The notes: a model not told the origin generated them from the sequence alone. DNA of 64,000 nt from Mucilaginibacter empetricola (GCF_024808665.1 NZ_JANUBZ010000010.1:215555-279554), one strand, 5' to 3'. Positions 42,954-53,212 are shown, counted from the stretch's first letter. Numbers and translations: made by a program.

Positions 42954-45806
42954 TTAATCGGCTGCCGGCCCACCTCCCGGCGGGCCACCCATACCCGGAC
43001 CACCACCCGGCGGCGGACCCATACCACCCGGACCAGGGCCCATTCTTGGCGCAGTACCCGCCGTTTTTCTGAAACGGTAAGTAAACGTCAGCAAATAATA
43101 TCTGCCCAGGCGATTGGTATTGGTTTGCGTAATATAACTGCTGCTTTGGGTGGTGCTGTAACCGGTATTTTGGTTAAACACATCCAATACCGAAAAACGC
43201 AGTGTAGCCATATTGCCCTTTAAAAACCGGCGCTCCAAATAAGTATTAAATACATTAGGGTTGGTTGCGCCTTTGTAACCGTAATAAAGTGTTTTTGTAT
43301 AATCATAACTATAGGTCCAGTCGTTCCATAAATAGTTTTTGCCATTTAAGCCCAATACCAGGGTTCTGAAATTATCCTGAATGCCCGGTTGGTTGATTGA
43401 ATTTTGTGACGAGTTAACGCTGTACGTTGTATTGGCTTCAGCATCAATAACATTGGTAATATCAAGCCTGAAACGTATCCCTTGCGATAACACCAGTGTT
43501 TTGGCGATATTTTTCTCGGTTGTTTCGTCGTAAGTTGTTGGGTCGACGCTGGTAATATAGCTGATGTTGTTATTGTATGATAAGTTACCGATGAAGAACA
43601 GGTTATATTTCCGTTTTTCCCATGGCTTGGCAAAAATGTAGAAGGCTGATGCGGAGTAATAGCCCGGCGCATTCAGATAATCGGTAGCAATGGTACCCGC
43701 AAGTTTGGCGTTGGGCGTGTATGTTTTTGGATAAGTAATTGTATTGGCCACTATTTTATTATCCGTTTGTATAAACGACAGGTTACTGAAAAATACATTG
43801 CCTGATACAAAATCAAAATTATTGTAACGCACCGAAAATGTATTGTTATACTCTGGCTTTAAATCGGGGTTACCGGTTATAGGGTACAGCGCGTTCGAAA
43901 AATCTGTTACTGGCTGTAGCTCCGAATAAGTGGGCTGATTGCTGGCGCCGCTATAATTGGCGCTGAATGTTTGCGTACGCGAAAGGTTATACACAAAATG
44001 CGCATTTGGCGAAAAATTATAAGAAGTCAAGTGCGTGGCGGCACTTTCAAGCGAACTGCCTTCCAATAAAGCCGATTGTTCCGTTACGCCCAAAACATAA
44101 TTGTATTTCTTTTGTACAAAGCGATAGTTTAAGCCTATCCTGTTAATAATAAAATTATAAGTATAATCATTGCTCAGCAGCGGATACATGTTTACGCTGC
44201 CATCGGTAGCCAATGTATCGGTTTCTTTATCGGCAACGGTATTTGAATGCTTGTAGTTATAGTTTAGCTCGAGGTAGGAGTGTTTCGCAATCGGTTCAAT
44301 ATATGAAATATAAGTACTTACTGTATCGGTATGGCTGTCAGTCGTAATATATTGGGTTAATGGTGCGTTAGGATCTCCGCTGATATAATTGTAAACCGGG
44401 TTCTGGTACTGATTGCTCTCCGAACGGCCCACCCCCGCGTTGATGCTCAAATTACGGCGGCTGCTATTAAAACGATGGTTATACAACACATTGATGCCAT
44501 AATTAGGAGCCGATGAATGCAGCTGTGTATTATAATTGTAATCAGTTTGAGTAGTATCACCGCTCGACAATATATTACTACCCGTTTGAACGGTATGCAC
44601 ACCCGCATACGAAAACGAAGGACTGATTTTGAAATAATTAATGGTATCAGGCTTATATTCCATATTAAAAGTAAAACGATGGTTTACCTTTTTGTCGGTT
44701 TCGTTACTGGTTTGGGTGTTAGTAGTAGGGTTAGTAAGTGCAATATTGTTTTGTATGGTTGAACTGATGGTGTTTACCGTATTGTCAGAAAAACTGTAGC
44801 TGCCATAAACTGTAATTTTTTTACCCCAGGTATCGCGGTAGTTAAAGCCGATGGACCGTTGCGTAGTGATACCATTGGGCGTGTTATTTGATCCTGGGGG
44901 ACCGCCACCGCCTTGCCTGCCACCGGGGCCGCCAAAATTGAACAAGCTGGTATTGGTATTATTTAAATTGGCCAATACCGCAATTTGCTGATCTCCATTA
45001 AAATTAAACACATTTCCCTGCGCAATATAACGGTCGGCATCCTTAGTACCTGCAATTTGCGGGATAGCATCGGCACCATCGCCGGCGCTTACCTGCCCAA
45101 AATAGCCATGGTTGCGGCTGGGCTTTATGTTGATATTCAAAATAGTCTCAGGGTCACCGCTTTTTATGCCGGTAAGATTGGCCTGGTCGCCATAGTCATT
45201 TACAAATTGTACATTTTGTACGGCGTCGGCAGGTAGGTTTTGGGTAGCTGTTTTTAAATCGCCCCCAAAAAAGTCTTTGCCATTTACCCGCACCTTAGTA
45301 ACGCTTTTGCCCTGAAAAGTAATATTGCCGCTGGCATCCACATCGGCGCCGGGTACTTTCTTAATCACATCTTCAATAGGCGCACCATCACGAACAGGGT
45401 AAGCCGCAGTAGCAAACTCTATCGTATCCTCCTTTACTTTTATGGGTAAAACATCTGATATGGTAACCGTACTCAACATAGTACTCGATGTTTTTAACAC
45501 AATGGGGCGTAAAAAAACAGGTTGATTGGTATTATCCAAAGTAATGCGTTTTCGTACAGGATCAAAACCTATCGATTGGATCCATAAGCTAAACTGTGTT
45601 GCCTTTACGCCCTGAAAAATAAAGGCGCCTTTGGCATCGGTAGTAGTTGAAATACTATCGGTTGCTGTTATCAACTTAACGGTTGACCCGGGAAGACTTA
45701 GTTTGGTAGAATCGGTAACTGTGCCGTGAATATCCCTGCCCGTTTGCCCGAAAGAGCGGGTACTGAGCAGTAGGGCGAGCACTATAAAAATGTAAACTGG
45801 CTTCAT
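42954..45806 (-). CDS. TonB-dependent-receptor-like outer-membrane beta-barrel protein with Gly/Pro-rich tail
   Basis: A 950-residue outer-membrane protein. A signal peptide (about 1-20) is followed by a carboxypeptidase-regulatory-like domain (IHGTVTDSTKLSLPGSTVKL), a plug-like region (VPGADVDASGNITFQGKSV, KVRVNGKDFFGG) and a large barrel of the OMP_b-brl_3 type (NPDLKPEYNNTFSVRY). A glycine-rich loop lies near residue 290 (GGPGGRQGGGGPPGSN). The last 33 residues are almost only Gly, Pro and Met, an unusual disordered tail. The ligand is unknown. It is divergent from a LytS/LytTR pair that may regulate it. Confidence 0.88.
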   Translation of the reverse strand: MKPVYIFIVLALLLSTRSFGQTGRDIHGTVTDSTKLSLPGSTVKLITATDSISTTTDAKGAFIFQGVKATQFSLWIQSIGFDPVRKRITLDNTNQPVFLRPIVLKTSSTMLSTVTISDVLPIKVKEDTIEFATAAYPVRDGAPIEDVIKKVPGADVDASGNITFQGKSVTKVRVNGKDFFGGDLKTATQNLPADAVQNVQFVNDYGDQANLTGIKSGDPETILNINIKPSRNHGYFGQVSAGDGADAIPQIAGTKDADRYIAQGNVFNFNGDQQIAVLANLNNTNTSLFNFGGPGGRQGGGGPPGSNNTPNGITTQRSIGFNYRDTWGKKITVYGSYSFSDNTVNTISSTIQNNIALTNPTTNTQTSNETDKKVNHRFTFNMEYKPDTINYFKISPSFSYAGVHTVQTGSNILSSGDTTQTDYNYNTQLHSSAPNYGINVLYNHRFNSSRRNLSINAGVGRSESNQYQNPVYNYISGDPNAPLTQYITTDSHTDTVSTYISYIEPIAKHSYLELNYNYKHSNTVADKETDTLATDGSVNMYPLLSNDYTYNFIINRIGLNYRFVQKKYNYVLGVTEQSALLEGSSLESAATHLTSYNFSPNAHFVYNLSRTQTFSANYSGASNQPTYSELQPVTDFSNALYPITGNPDLKPEYNNTFSVRYNNFDFVSGNVFFSNLSFIQTDNKIVANTITYPKTYTPNAKLAGTIATDYLNAPGYYSASAFYIFAKPWEKRKYNLFFIGNLSYNNNISYITSVDPTTYDETTEKNIAKTLVLSQGIRFRLDITNVIDAEANTTYSVNSSQNSINQPGIQDNFRTLVLGLNGKNYLWNDWTYSYDYTKTLYYGYKGATNPNVFNTYLERRFLKGNMATLRFSVLDVFNQNTGYSTTQSSSYITQTNTNRLGRYYLLTFTYRFRKTAGTAPRMGPGPGGMGPPPGGGPGMGGPPGGGPAAD

Positions 45807-46114
45807 AATTGTTTTGTTAGATAATACAAATCAATTGTATTGCATCGCCATAAAAAAACAGAATAGACCACAGCCTTAATTAAGTAGATAAAAGCCCGGT
45901 TTTAGCCTATAAAAGCCGTTGTATATATGACGACTAAGAATTGTATTTTTAAGAGATAATAATTAACCCATCGTCGGTACAATTGCGCTGCTCATAGATT
46001 TTCATTGGCTTTATGCTCAATTGATGCGTAATATTGTTTGGTTGAATGGGTTGAGTGTGAAGAATAGGTGAGCATAAATCACCTTATAAACCTGATAAAT
46101 TTAATTAACTGAAA
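45807..46114. other. Divergent promoter region between the barrel gene and the LytS/LytTR operon
   Basis: The 308-base gap holds AATACAA-N5-TTGTATT (45823-45841), a palindrome 17 bases from the barrel gene start and a candidate operator. Another TACAATTG tract lies near 45978. No ORF or repeat family is visible. LytTR regulators usually bind direct repeats, and none is obvious. Confidence 0.4.
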
Positions 46115-47203
46115 ATGTTTGTTACTAAATCAAGAAACAGGCTGGTTACAGTACTTGTCCATATTTTAATATGGGCGGTATTTATATTGATATTTTATAT
46201 CCAGCCATTATCATGGAATATTGAAGTACCTGTACAACTATGGATAAAGAATGGTATTATTTTAATACTACTGGTAATGCTGTTTTATTTCAACTCCATA
46301 GTATTGGTGCCCCGCTTTTTGTTAAAAAACCGCCCCGGCATTTACTTGCTTATCCTCTCGGCTGCTATAGCATTTGTAGTGGTTTTCAATAGTTATGTTG
46401 ATTACTGGCTTAACCTGCATCAGTTGCTGGACAATGCCTGGCACAAAATGGGGCCGCCAAAACACCATCACAATGGCGACCGCCACGAATGGGATTTTGG
46501 TATGATAGCTGCCATGATTGGAGCCAGCGCGCTGGTTTTGGGTATCAGTACCAGTATAACCACCATTGTAAAATGGCAGCACGATAAACAAGTGCATCTG
46601 GAACTGGAGCAGGATAGGGTAAGCTCGGAGCTTTCATTTCTAAAGGCGCAAATCAATCCGCATTTCTTTTTTAATACGCTTAATAATATTTATGCCCTTA
46701 CGCTGGTAAATGCCGATACATCGCGCAAGGCTATCCATCAGCTATCGCGTATGATGCGTTATGTGTTGTACGATAATCAAAACAGTACTACCCAGCTTAG
46801 TCAGGAAATAGCTTTTATTAAAGATTATATCAGCCTGATGCAGTTGCGGTTAACCGATAAAACAAAAATAGAGTTTACATCACCGCTAACTTTAGCAGAT
46901 GTGGCCATTGCCCCCATGATATTTTTGCCTTTTGTTGAAAATGCCTTTAAACATGGCGTAAGCGCTGTGCAAGATGGCTTTATTGATATTAAAATTGATC
47001 AGCAGGATTCGGTGATTGATTTATATGTGGTAAACACCATAATTAAAGAACAAAGCAATAGTTTAGAGGCAGGCAGTGGCATTGGCCTGAATAATACCCG
47101 CCGCCGGCTCGATCTGTTATACCCAGGCAAACACCTGTTAGCCATAAATGAGAATGCTGTTCAGAATACTTATTCCGTTCACCTAACTATCAACCTGTTA
47201 TGA
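46115..47203 (+). CDS. LytS/YehU-type sensor histidine kinase with His-rich periplasmic loop
   Basis: A 362-residue protein. Four membrane helices lie at about 12-30, 47-68, 76-95 and 130-150. The kinase core has His183 in AQINPHFFFNTLNN, and the ATPase domain has MIFLPFVENAFKHG and GSGIGLNNTRRRLDLLY. The loop between helices 3 and 4, predicted periplasmic, contains PKHHHNGDRHEWD near 115-127, a possible metal-binding patch. Its stop overlaps the regulator start by four bases (ATGA). Confidence 0.92.
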   Translation: MFVTKSRNRLVTVLVHILIWAVFILIFYIQPLSWNIEVPVQLWIKNGIILILLVMLFYFNSIVLVPRFLLKNRPGIYLLILSAAIAFVVVFNSYVDYWLNLHQLLDNAWHKMGPPKHHHNGDRHEWDFGMIAAMIGASALVLGISTSITTIVKWQHDKQVHLELEQDRVSSELSFLKAQINPHFFFNTLNNIYALTLVNADTSRKAIHQLSRMMRYVLYDNQNSTTQLSQEIAFIKDYISLMQLRLTDKTKIEFTSPLTLADVAIAPMIFLPFVENAFKHGVSAVQDGFIDIKIDQQDSVIDLYVVNTIIKEQSNSLEAGSGIGLNNTRRRLDLLYPGKHLLAINENAVQNTYSVHLTINLL

Positions 47204-47961
47204 TAATAAATTGTATTGCCGTTGATGACGAGCCCCTGGCGTTAGGATTAGTAAGTTCTTTTATTGAACAAACGCCGTTTTTAAACCTTATTGGAAGATA
47301 CCCCAGCGCCGTAGAGGCGCTAAAGGCCATCCACTCGCAAAAAATAGATGTTGTTTTCCTGGATATCCAGATGCCCGATTTAAACGGAATAGAACTGGCC
47401 CGCGTGCTCGACAACAGTAAAACCAATAAACCCCGCATTATTTTTACCACAGCCTATAACCAGTTTGCACTGGAAGGCTACCGCGTTGATGCGCTCGACT
47501 ACCTGCTGAAGCCCTTTAACTACGAAGAGTTTTTGCATGCCGCCAACAAGGCTTTAACTTATTGCGAATTACTCCGCAAATCAGAAGAAACAGCGCCTCT
47601 ATCACTTGTTGCCGCACCGCCTATAGAAGATGATATCGAAAATGAATTCCTGTTTTTAAAGGTTGAGTATCAATTGGTACGTATAGCGTTGAGCGATATC
47701 CTGTATATTGAGGGATTGAAAGATTACGTTAAAGTTTGGCTCAAGAGTGCCGAAAAACCAATTCTATCGCTCACCAGCCTCAAATCGCTCGAAGAAAAAT
47801 TACCGGCAAAACGTTTTATGCGAGTACATCGCTCATTTATTGTATCGTTGGATAAAATTAACTCCATTACCCGTAATGCATTGCAGATAGGCAAGGTGAA
47901 CATCACCGTTGGGGATCAGTATAAAGAAGCATTTAGTACATTTTTGAACAAATGGGTGTAA
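47200..47961 (+). CDS. LytTR-family response regulator
   Basis: A 253-residue protein with a receiver domain (AVDDEPLA, phosphoacceptor Asp55 in VVFLDIQMPDLNG, then DYLLKPF). A C-terminal LytTR DNA-binding domain begins near residue 148 (FLFLKVEYQLVRIALSDILY, KRFMRVHRSFIVSLDKI). It is co-translated with the preceding kinase. The divergent barrel gene and the GH3 gene downstream are the nearest possible targets. Confidence 0.93.
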   Translation: MIINCIAVDDEPLALGLVSSFIEQTPFLNLIGRYPSAVEALKAIHSQKIDVVFLDIQMPDLNGIELARVLDNSKTNKPRIIFTTAYNQFALEGYRVDALDYLLKPFNYEEFLHAANKALTYCELLRKSEETAPLSLVAAPPIEDDIENEFLFLKVEYQLVRIALSDILYIEGLKDYVKVWLKSAEKPILSLTSLKSLEEKLPAKRFMRVHRSFIVSLDKINSITRNALQIGKVNITVGDQYKEAFSTFLNKWV

Positions 47962-48096
47962 AATGCAGGTATATTATTTTAACAAAAGCCTGTACTATAT
48001 TGTCTATTATTTCGTCGTAATCATTATTTAGTTTTACTTTGTGTTCAATATACACCAATTGATAAGCTTACAATCAGGCTATTGAACCCAATCATC

Positions 48097-50259
48097 ATGA
48101 AAACTAAAATTTACAGGTACATTTTATGCGGCCTCTTTGCTGTTACCGCACTAAATTATGCATCGGCCCAAACCAAGGCAGACAATGCTATTGATGCGCA
48201 GATCAACTCCATCATACAAAAGCTAACACTCGAAGAAAAGATAAATATGCTGCATGCCAGTGGCGTATTTACCGCCGGAGGCTGCAAAAGGCTTGATATC
48301 CCTGTACTTAAAACCGATGATGGTCCGCTGGGTGTACGTGAAGAAGTTAAAGAAGGATGGGGATCAGCCAACTTAACTACCGATTCGGCTACATTTTTCC
48401 CCAATGGCTCTGCTTTGGCAGCCACCTGGAACCCTGAGCTGGCTTACCGCTACGGACATGACATGGGCGAAGAGGCCCGCGCCCGTAACATCACCGTGAT
48501 GCTGGCCCCGGCTTTTAATATTTGCCGCAATCCGCTTTGTGGTCGTACTTATGAATATTATTCAGAAGATCCGTTTTTAAATGCAAAACTGGCAGTACAA
48601 TCTGTACAAGGGATACAAAGCCAACATGTGGCCGCCTGCGTAAAACACTTTGCGGTAAACAACCAGGAAATTAACCGCGGCAGTGTAAGTGTTGATATCA
48701 GCGAGCGTGCCCTGCGTGAAATTTATCTGCCCGCTTTTAAAGCATCCATTATAGAAGGTAACGCGTGGACCATCATGTCGGCCTATAATAAAATACGCGA
48801 TGTTTATTGTTCTGAAAATGACTACCTGCTCAACAAAATATTAAAAGGTGAATGGGGTTTTAAAGGAATTGTAATTAGCGATTGGGGCGGTGTACACAGC
48901 ACAGTTGCGGCAGCTAAAAATGGCCTCGACCTGGAAATGGGTTCAAACCCGCCATACAACACCTATTATTTTGCCGATAAACTGCTTGACTCTGTTAAAG
49001 CCGGTAAAGTAAGCGTAAAACTGATTGACGACAAAGCGCGCCGCATTTTGTGGGTGCAGTTGCATACCAATATGAGCCAAAATCAGCCGGAAGGAAAAAT
49101 GAGCACACCAGATCATGGTCAAACCGCTTATGCTATTGCATCAGAATCTATCGTACTGTTAAAAAACGAAAAGAATCTGCTGCCATTAAATACATCGGAT
49201 ATAAAAAGCATTGCCGTAATTGGCGATAATGCCACCCGTACCTTCCATTTAGGTGGATTTGGCGCAGGCGTTAAGGCCCGTTATGAAATTACTGCATTGG
49301 CAGGTTTGCAAAACAGGTTGGGCAAAACCATCGATATTAAATATGCTCAAGGATACACCGGCGACTACAAAGCTCATGGCCAGGTAAACAGCCCAAGCCA
49401 CGGCCCTGACACAGCTTTGATTGCGCAAGCTGTAGCTACTGCAAAAAGCACCGACGTAGCTATCCTCTTCATCGGCGGTAACCGCGATTTTGAAAGCGAA
49501 AGCCGCGATCGTAAAGATTTGAGTCTGCCATTTGGCGAACAGACTTTGGTTGATGCGGTTACTGCTGCTAATCCTAACACTATTGTGGTGGTGGTAGGTG
49601 GCGCACCGTATGACATCGGTCAGATTAAAAAGAACAACAGCACTATTGTATGGTCTTGGTATAATGGCTCTGAAAATGGTAATGCTTTAGCCGATGTGCT
49701 GATTGGAAAAATTAATCCATCAGGCAAAATGCCGTTTACCTTCCCTGCTGATTTGAAAGACTCACCTTCAGAAGCCCTGAATGCTTACCCAGGAGAAAAT
49801 TTAAAAGTTGATTACAAAGAAGGTATTTTAGTGGGCTACCGCTGGTTCGATACCAAAAAAATTGAGCCTTTGTATTGCTTTGGCTATGGCTTATCGTACA
49901 CAGATTACAACTATTCGGACTTAGCCACCAATCAAAAAAGCTACAAAGCAAGCGATGTAATTACCACTACCATAAAAGTAAAAAATACAGGCAAATATGC
50001 CGGTAAAGAAACCGTGCAACTGTATGTAAGCAAAGACGGATCAGCCGTTGAGCGTGCCGACAAAGAGTTGAAAGCATTTACTAAAGTAAATATCCCTGCC
50101 GGTGAAACTGCCAGCGTTACGCTAAGCATCCCCGTTAAAGATTTGGCTTATTATAACGAGAAAAGCAATAGTTGGGTAGTTGAACCGGGCAAGTATAAAC
50201 TACTGGCCGGCAAATCATCAAGAGACATAGCACAAAGCGGAACAATTACGGTAGAGTAA
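48097..50259 (+). CDS. GH3 family beta-glucosidase-like enzyme with fibronectin III-like domain
   Basis: The ATG at 48097 (720 residues) begins a signal peptide (MKTKIYRYILCGLFAVTA); an in-frame TTG 15 bases upstream is unlikely. Motifs are DGPLGVREE, NPLCGRTYEYYSEDP, CVKHFAVNNQE and the nucleophile Asp262 in VISDWGGVHS. The C-terminal half has VLLKNEKNLLPL and an FnIII-like end (VKNTGKYAGKETVQLYVS). GH3 members of this layout remove terminal glucose, xylose or related sugars in the periplasm. A terminator hairpin follows. Confidence 0.93.
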   Translation: MKTKIYRYILCGLFAVTALNYASAQTKADNAIDAQINSIIQKLTLEEKINMLHASGVFTAGGCKRLDIPVLKTDDGPLGVREEVKEGWGSANLTTDSATFFPNGSALAATWNPELAYRYGHDMGEEARARNITVMLAPAFNICRNPLCGRTYEYYSEDPFLNAKLAVQSVQGIQSQHVAACVKHFAVNNQEINRGSVSVDISERALREIYLPAFKASIIEGNAWTIMSAYNKIRDVYCSENDYLLNKILKGEWGFKGIVISDWGGVHSTVAAAKNGLDLEMGSNPPYNTYYFADKLLDSVKAGKVSVKLIDDKARRILWVQLHTNMSQNQPEGKMSTPDHGQTAYAIASESIVLLKNEKNLLPLNTSDIKSIAVIGDNATRTFHLGGFGAGVKARYEITALAGLQNRLGKTIDIKYAQGYTGDYKAHGQVNSPSHGPDTALIAQAVATAKSTDVAILFIGGNRDFESESRDRKDLSLPFGEQTLVDAVTAANPNTIVVVVGGAPYDIGQIKKNNSTIVWSWYNGSENGNALADVLIGKINPSGKMPFTFPADLKDSPSEALNAYPGENLKVDYKEGILVGYRWFDTKKIEPLYCFGYGLSYTDYNYSDLATNQKSYKASDVITTTIKVKNTGKYAGKETVQLYVSKDGSAVERADKELKAFTKVNIPAGETASVTLSIPVKDLAYYNEKSNSWVVEPGKYKLLAGKSSRDIAQSGTITVE

Positions 50260-50280
50260 TTAGCTTGAGTTCTTAAACAA

Positions 50281-50313
50281 AAAATCCTTCTCTTTATTAC
50301 AGAGAAGGATTTT
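50281..50313 (+). terminator. Rho-independent terminator after the second GH3 gene
   Basis: A 13-bp perfect stem AAAATCCTTCTCT with its complement at 50301-50313, a 7-base loop and a following T run (TTTTTG), 21 bases past the stop. Confidence 0.85.
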
Positions 50314-50357
50314 TTTGTTTCCGTTACTCTTCTATAGAAAAGACCAATGAAGGCGCA

Positions 50358-50458
50358 GACCCCATCGGGGTCAAATATTGGTAGAAAAAATAATAACAAT
50401 TATCTCGTGCCGTAGGTACGAAACCTATACATCAGCGTGTGGCATACCTACGGCATGC
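50358..50458. repeat. About 100-bp dispersed repeat, copy 2
   Basis: The plus-strand copy of the element at 13027-13128. It contains GACCCCATCGGGGTC, ATATTGGTAGAAAAA, CTCGTGCCGTAGGTACGAAA and the inverted GGCATACCTACGGCA. Part of the 382-base gap after the GH3 terminator. Confidence 0.75.
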
Positions 50459-50490
50459 AAAAAAAATTATTAAAACAATATTCCCCGCCA

Positions 50491-50512
50491 TTGCTGGTGT
50501 TGTCACCAGCAA
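50491..50512. repeat. GGTGTTGTCACC-core palindrome, solo copy
   Basis: TTGCTGGTG, a TTGT centre, then CACCAGCAA. The centre and the GTG/CAC flanks match the palindromes in the 39.1-39.9 kb array, read from the other strand, while the outer arms differ but still pair. Confidence 0.7.
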
Positions 50513-50641
50513 GCGGAAAATGTTATTCAATAGGAGATTTTTTCATTTTATAGCCTATAATTAAGAAGAAAAGATTTTAAGTGTCGTGACTTCCATTTTC
50601 TAAAAAAATAGAATACTTTCGTTCTACCTAATTATATATAC

Positions 50642-51499
50642 ATGAAACTATTAGACAGCTCATTACAAAAGAATATTTGTACTACCACTTTATTAATTAT
50701 GTTGACTGTGTCCTGCTGTTTCGCACAATTGGACACTGTTTTTTTAAACAACCAAAAAATAGCGTGTAGTGTAAAGGAAATTACCCCTGACGCAGTTAAG
50801 TATACTTTTCCAGGTGAAGATGTCATCAATTCCGTTTATAAAAATACCGTTCAAAAAATAGTTTTTAAAAGCGGCCGAATTCAAACATTCGCCGAAGCTA
50901 CTTCATATAAGCCGGTTGAAAATGTGATGGACTATGATAAAGTGACTGTTACGGCTGTGGAAGGCGAAGTAAAAGGCTTATTTAAATTATCAGACGTAAG
51001 CTCAAAAGCGAAAGGGACAACGGTTTACTCCAATCAGGAACGGGTTAAGGACAGAGCTTACCGTAAAATTAAAATTCAGGCAGCTATGTTTGGCGCCAAT
51101 ATCATCTATTTAACTAATCAGCGAACCGAAGGGAATAAATATGGTTCCTATTACACCAGTGGTTCGACCGCAGAAACAAATTTAACTGGAGTTGCTTACT
51201 CTAACACATTGCCTGATTTTGATAAATTTAAACAACTTATAGGAGCAAGAACCAACTTTTTGGCGGTAACTAAATATGAGCTGGGCGGAAGCGACAGTGA
51301 CGTATCGCAGGATAATATCAGTAAGTCATTTAAAATACAGAACATTACTAATGATGGAGGTATTATTACTATTGTAGCAATTTTAGATGGCGAAAGAGAC
51401 ACCAATAGTTTTCAATTAGCAAACTTTACTAATACAAGCTTTAGTATTGCTTATAAATACAAGGGAGCAGCATATAATTACGTAATAAGTATATTATAA
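50642..51499 (+). CDS. Secreted protein of unknown function
   Basis: A 285-residue protein with an N-terminal signal peptide ending near residue 30 (TVSCCFAQ). An N-terminal segment, DTVFLNNQKIACSVKEITPD, VKYTFPGED and VQKIVFKSGR, resembles the short beta motif many Bacteroidota proteins use after the signal. The rest (KIKIQAAMFGANIIYLTNQR) could be a ligand-binding fold. No family name can be given. It stands alone between two long gaps. Confidence 0.65.
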   Translation: MKLLDSSLQKNICTTTLLIMLTVSCCFAQLDTVFLNNQKIACSVKEITPDAVKYTFPGEDVINSVYKNTVQKIVFKSGRIQTFAEATSYKPVENVMDYDKVTVTAVEGEVKGLFKLSDVSSKAKGTTVYSNQERVKDRAYRKIKIQAAMFGANIIYLTNQRTEGNKYGSYYTSGSTAETNLTGVAYSNTLPDFDKFKQLIGARTNFLAVTKYELGGSDSDVSQDNISKSFKIQNITNDGGIITIVAILDGERDTNSFQLANFTNTSFSIAYKYKGAAYNYVISIL

Positions 51500-51885
51500 A
51501 CGTATTTATCCGCGCTGTCGCGCTTTAAACCAAAGTGTTTTTATAATATAAATGGAGGCCTTATAAGCTTTGCAATGTTCAAGTTGCTGGTTTATAAGGT
51601 TTTTTTGTTTTTCGCAGATGGGTTTACCCGTTTAACTGTCGCTTTCTTCCCGCAATATTAAGGGACCATTACCCTCATTTAAACCCATTATTTACAATGT
51701 AACAATACTGAAGCATTGGCCAATTATTCTGAATAACGGGCAATAATTACACATAAATCGGGTTAATTTTGAGCATTTGATAAGGTGGGATGTTTTTTTG
51801 AGAGGACGTTTAAACGATTTGATAAAACCTTAGTCATATGCAGATTATACCCTATTATTTTTATGCTAATTAATTGCGCTCATAG
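51500..51885. other. Intergenic gap with a possible weak terminator
   Basis: CCTTATAA (51559-51566) can pair with TTATAAGG (51592-51599) and is followed by a T run, a weak terminator for the preceding gene. The rest, up to the TTG start at 51886, shows no gene or repeat I can name. Confidence 0.4.
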
Positions 51886-53124
51886 TTGAAGACACTTTCC
51901 TTTTTAACCATCTTACCCGCAATTTTATATTCTACCATTGCCCGCAGTCAAAGTACTCCGGTTATTTTGCAGCAGCAACCCGCCAGTTATGGTTCGCGTA
52001 GCGCTGTTACCGACTCTGCCAGTCAGCGGGATTTGATTGATGTTGTTGAGGGAATTTTTGATAAAAATTATAGTCCGGCAAACAGAAAATCGGCACAAAA
52101 AACCCATTTCTCAATCATTCCTTATGCCGGATACACACTATCTACAGGATTCACCGCCGATATAACCGGCAACGTAGGTTTTTATACCAGTAAAGATCAC
52201 GATGAAAATTTTTCGGTTATTGCTGGCGATTTAGGTTTCGATACCAAAAATCAAAAAATACTGGTAACACGATCGGAAATATGGCTGCCCGGCAACGATT
52301 ACAAGATAGTGAGCGATCTACGTTGGGAAAAATATCCAACGGATACTTACGGATTGGGTACTTTTACCCAATTATCAACCGATAATGCTATCGATTTTTA
52401 TTACGTAAAAATTTATGAAACCATATTACGCAAACTGGGCGATGGCTTTTACCTGGGTGCAGGTTATAACCTCGATTCGCATTACGACATTACAGCTACA
52501 GGCAATGCCGATGGCAGTGTTTCTGATTTTGCCAAATACGGACAAACCAAACAGTCTACTTCATCGGGCATTAATCTCGACTTTCTGTACGATGATCGTA
52601 AAAATTCATTAAATCCGCTTGGCGGCAGTTATTTAAATGTGGTTTTTCGACAAAATTTAACGATTTTGGGAAGCGATGCCAATTGGGAATCGGTGGTAGT
52701 TGATGCCAGGAAATATATTCGCCTGTCGCCATCATCTAACAATGTATTGGCTATATGGAGTTTGGCAGCCTTCACATCAGGCAATGTGCCCTATCTGGAT
52801 TTGCCAAACACCGGCTGGGATATGTACAATAATAGCGGCCGTGGTTATGCTGTAGGCCGTTTCAGGGGCCGGGATATGCTTTATCTGGAAGGCGAGTACC
52901 GGTTTGGTATAACCCATAACGGTTTGTTGGGCGGCGTAGTTTTTGCCAATGGCGAAAGCTTTACCGAGTATCCGTCTAACAGGTTTGAGCGCATTGCACC
53001 TGCGGCAGGTACAGGTTTACGTATAAAATTAAATAAATACTCCAATACAAACCTTGGCATTGATTATGGTGTTGGTGTAGGAGGATCGCATGGTTTTTTT
53101 GTTAACCTTGGGGAATTGTTTTAG
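51886..53124 (+). CDS. BamA/surface-antigen-type outer-membrane beta-barrel protein, first of a tandem pair
   Basis: A 412-residue protein that appears to start at TTG (51886): the signal peptide follows directly (KTLSFLTILPAILYSTIARS) and no in-frame ATG precedes it. The barrel repeats are of the bacterial surface antigen type (GYTLSTGFTADITGNVGFYT, LNPLGGSYLNVVFRQN, GRDMLYLEGEYRFGITHNGLLGG) and it ends in FVNLGELF. There is no POTRA domain. It is clearly paralogous to the next gene. The function is unknown, possibly an outer-membrane enzyme or pore. Confidence 0.8.
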   Translation: MKTLSFLTILPAILYSTIARSQSTPVILQQQPASYGSRSAVTDSASQRDLIDVVEGIFDKNYSPANRKSAQKTHFSIIPYAGYTLSTGFTADITGNVGFYTSKDHDENFSVIAGDLGFDTKNQKILVTRSEIWLPGNDYKIVSDLRWEKYPTDTYGLGTFTQLSTDNAIDFYYVKIYETILRKLGDGFYLGAGYNLDSHYDITATGNADGSVSDFAKYGQTKQSTSSGINLDFLYDDRKNSLNPLGGSYLNVVFRQNLTILGSDANWESVVVDARKYIRLSPSSNNVLAIWSLAAFTSGNVPYLDLPNTGWDMYNNSGRGYAVGRFRGRDMLYLEGEYRFGITHNGLLGGVVFANGESFTEYPSNRFERIAPAAGTGLRIKLNKYSNTNLGIDYGVGVGGSHGFFVNLGELF

Positions 53125-53212
53125 TTACATACGCCGCTTATTTTAGGCAGATTGTTTGGTAACTATAGTTTACAAAAGGTTATCGCTTAAAATTTATCAT
53201 CCTTAATTAAAT

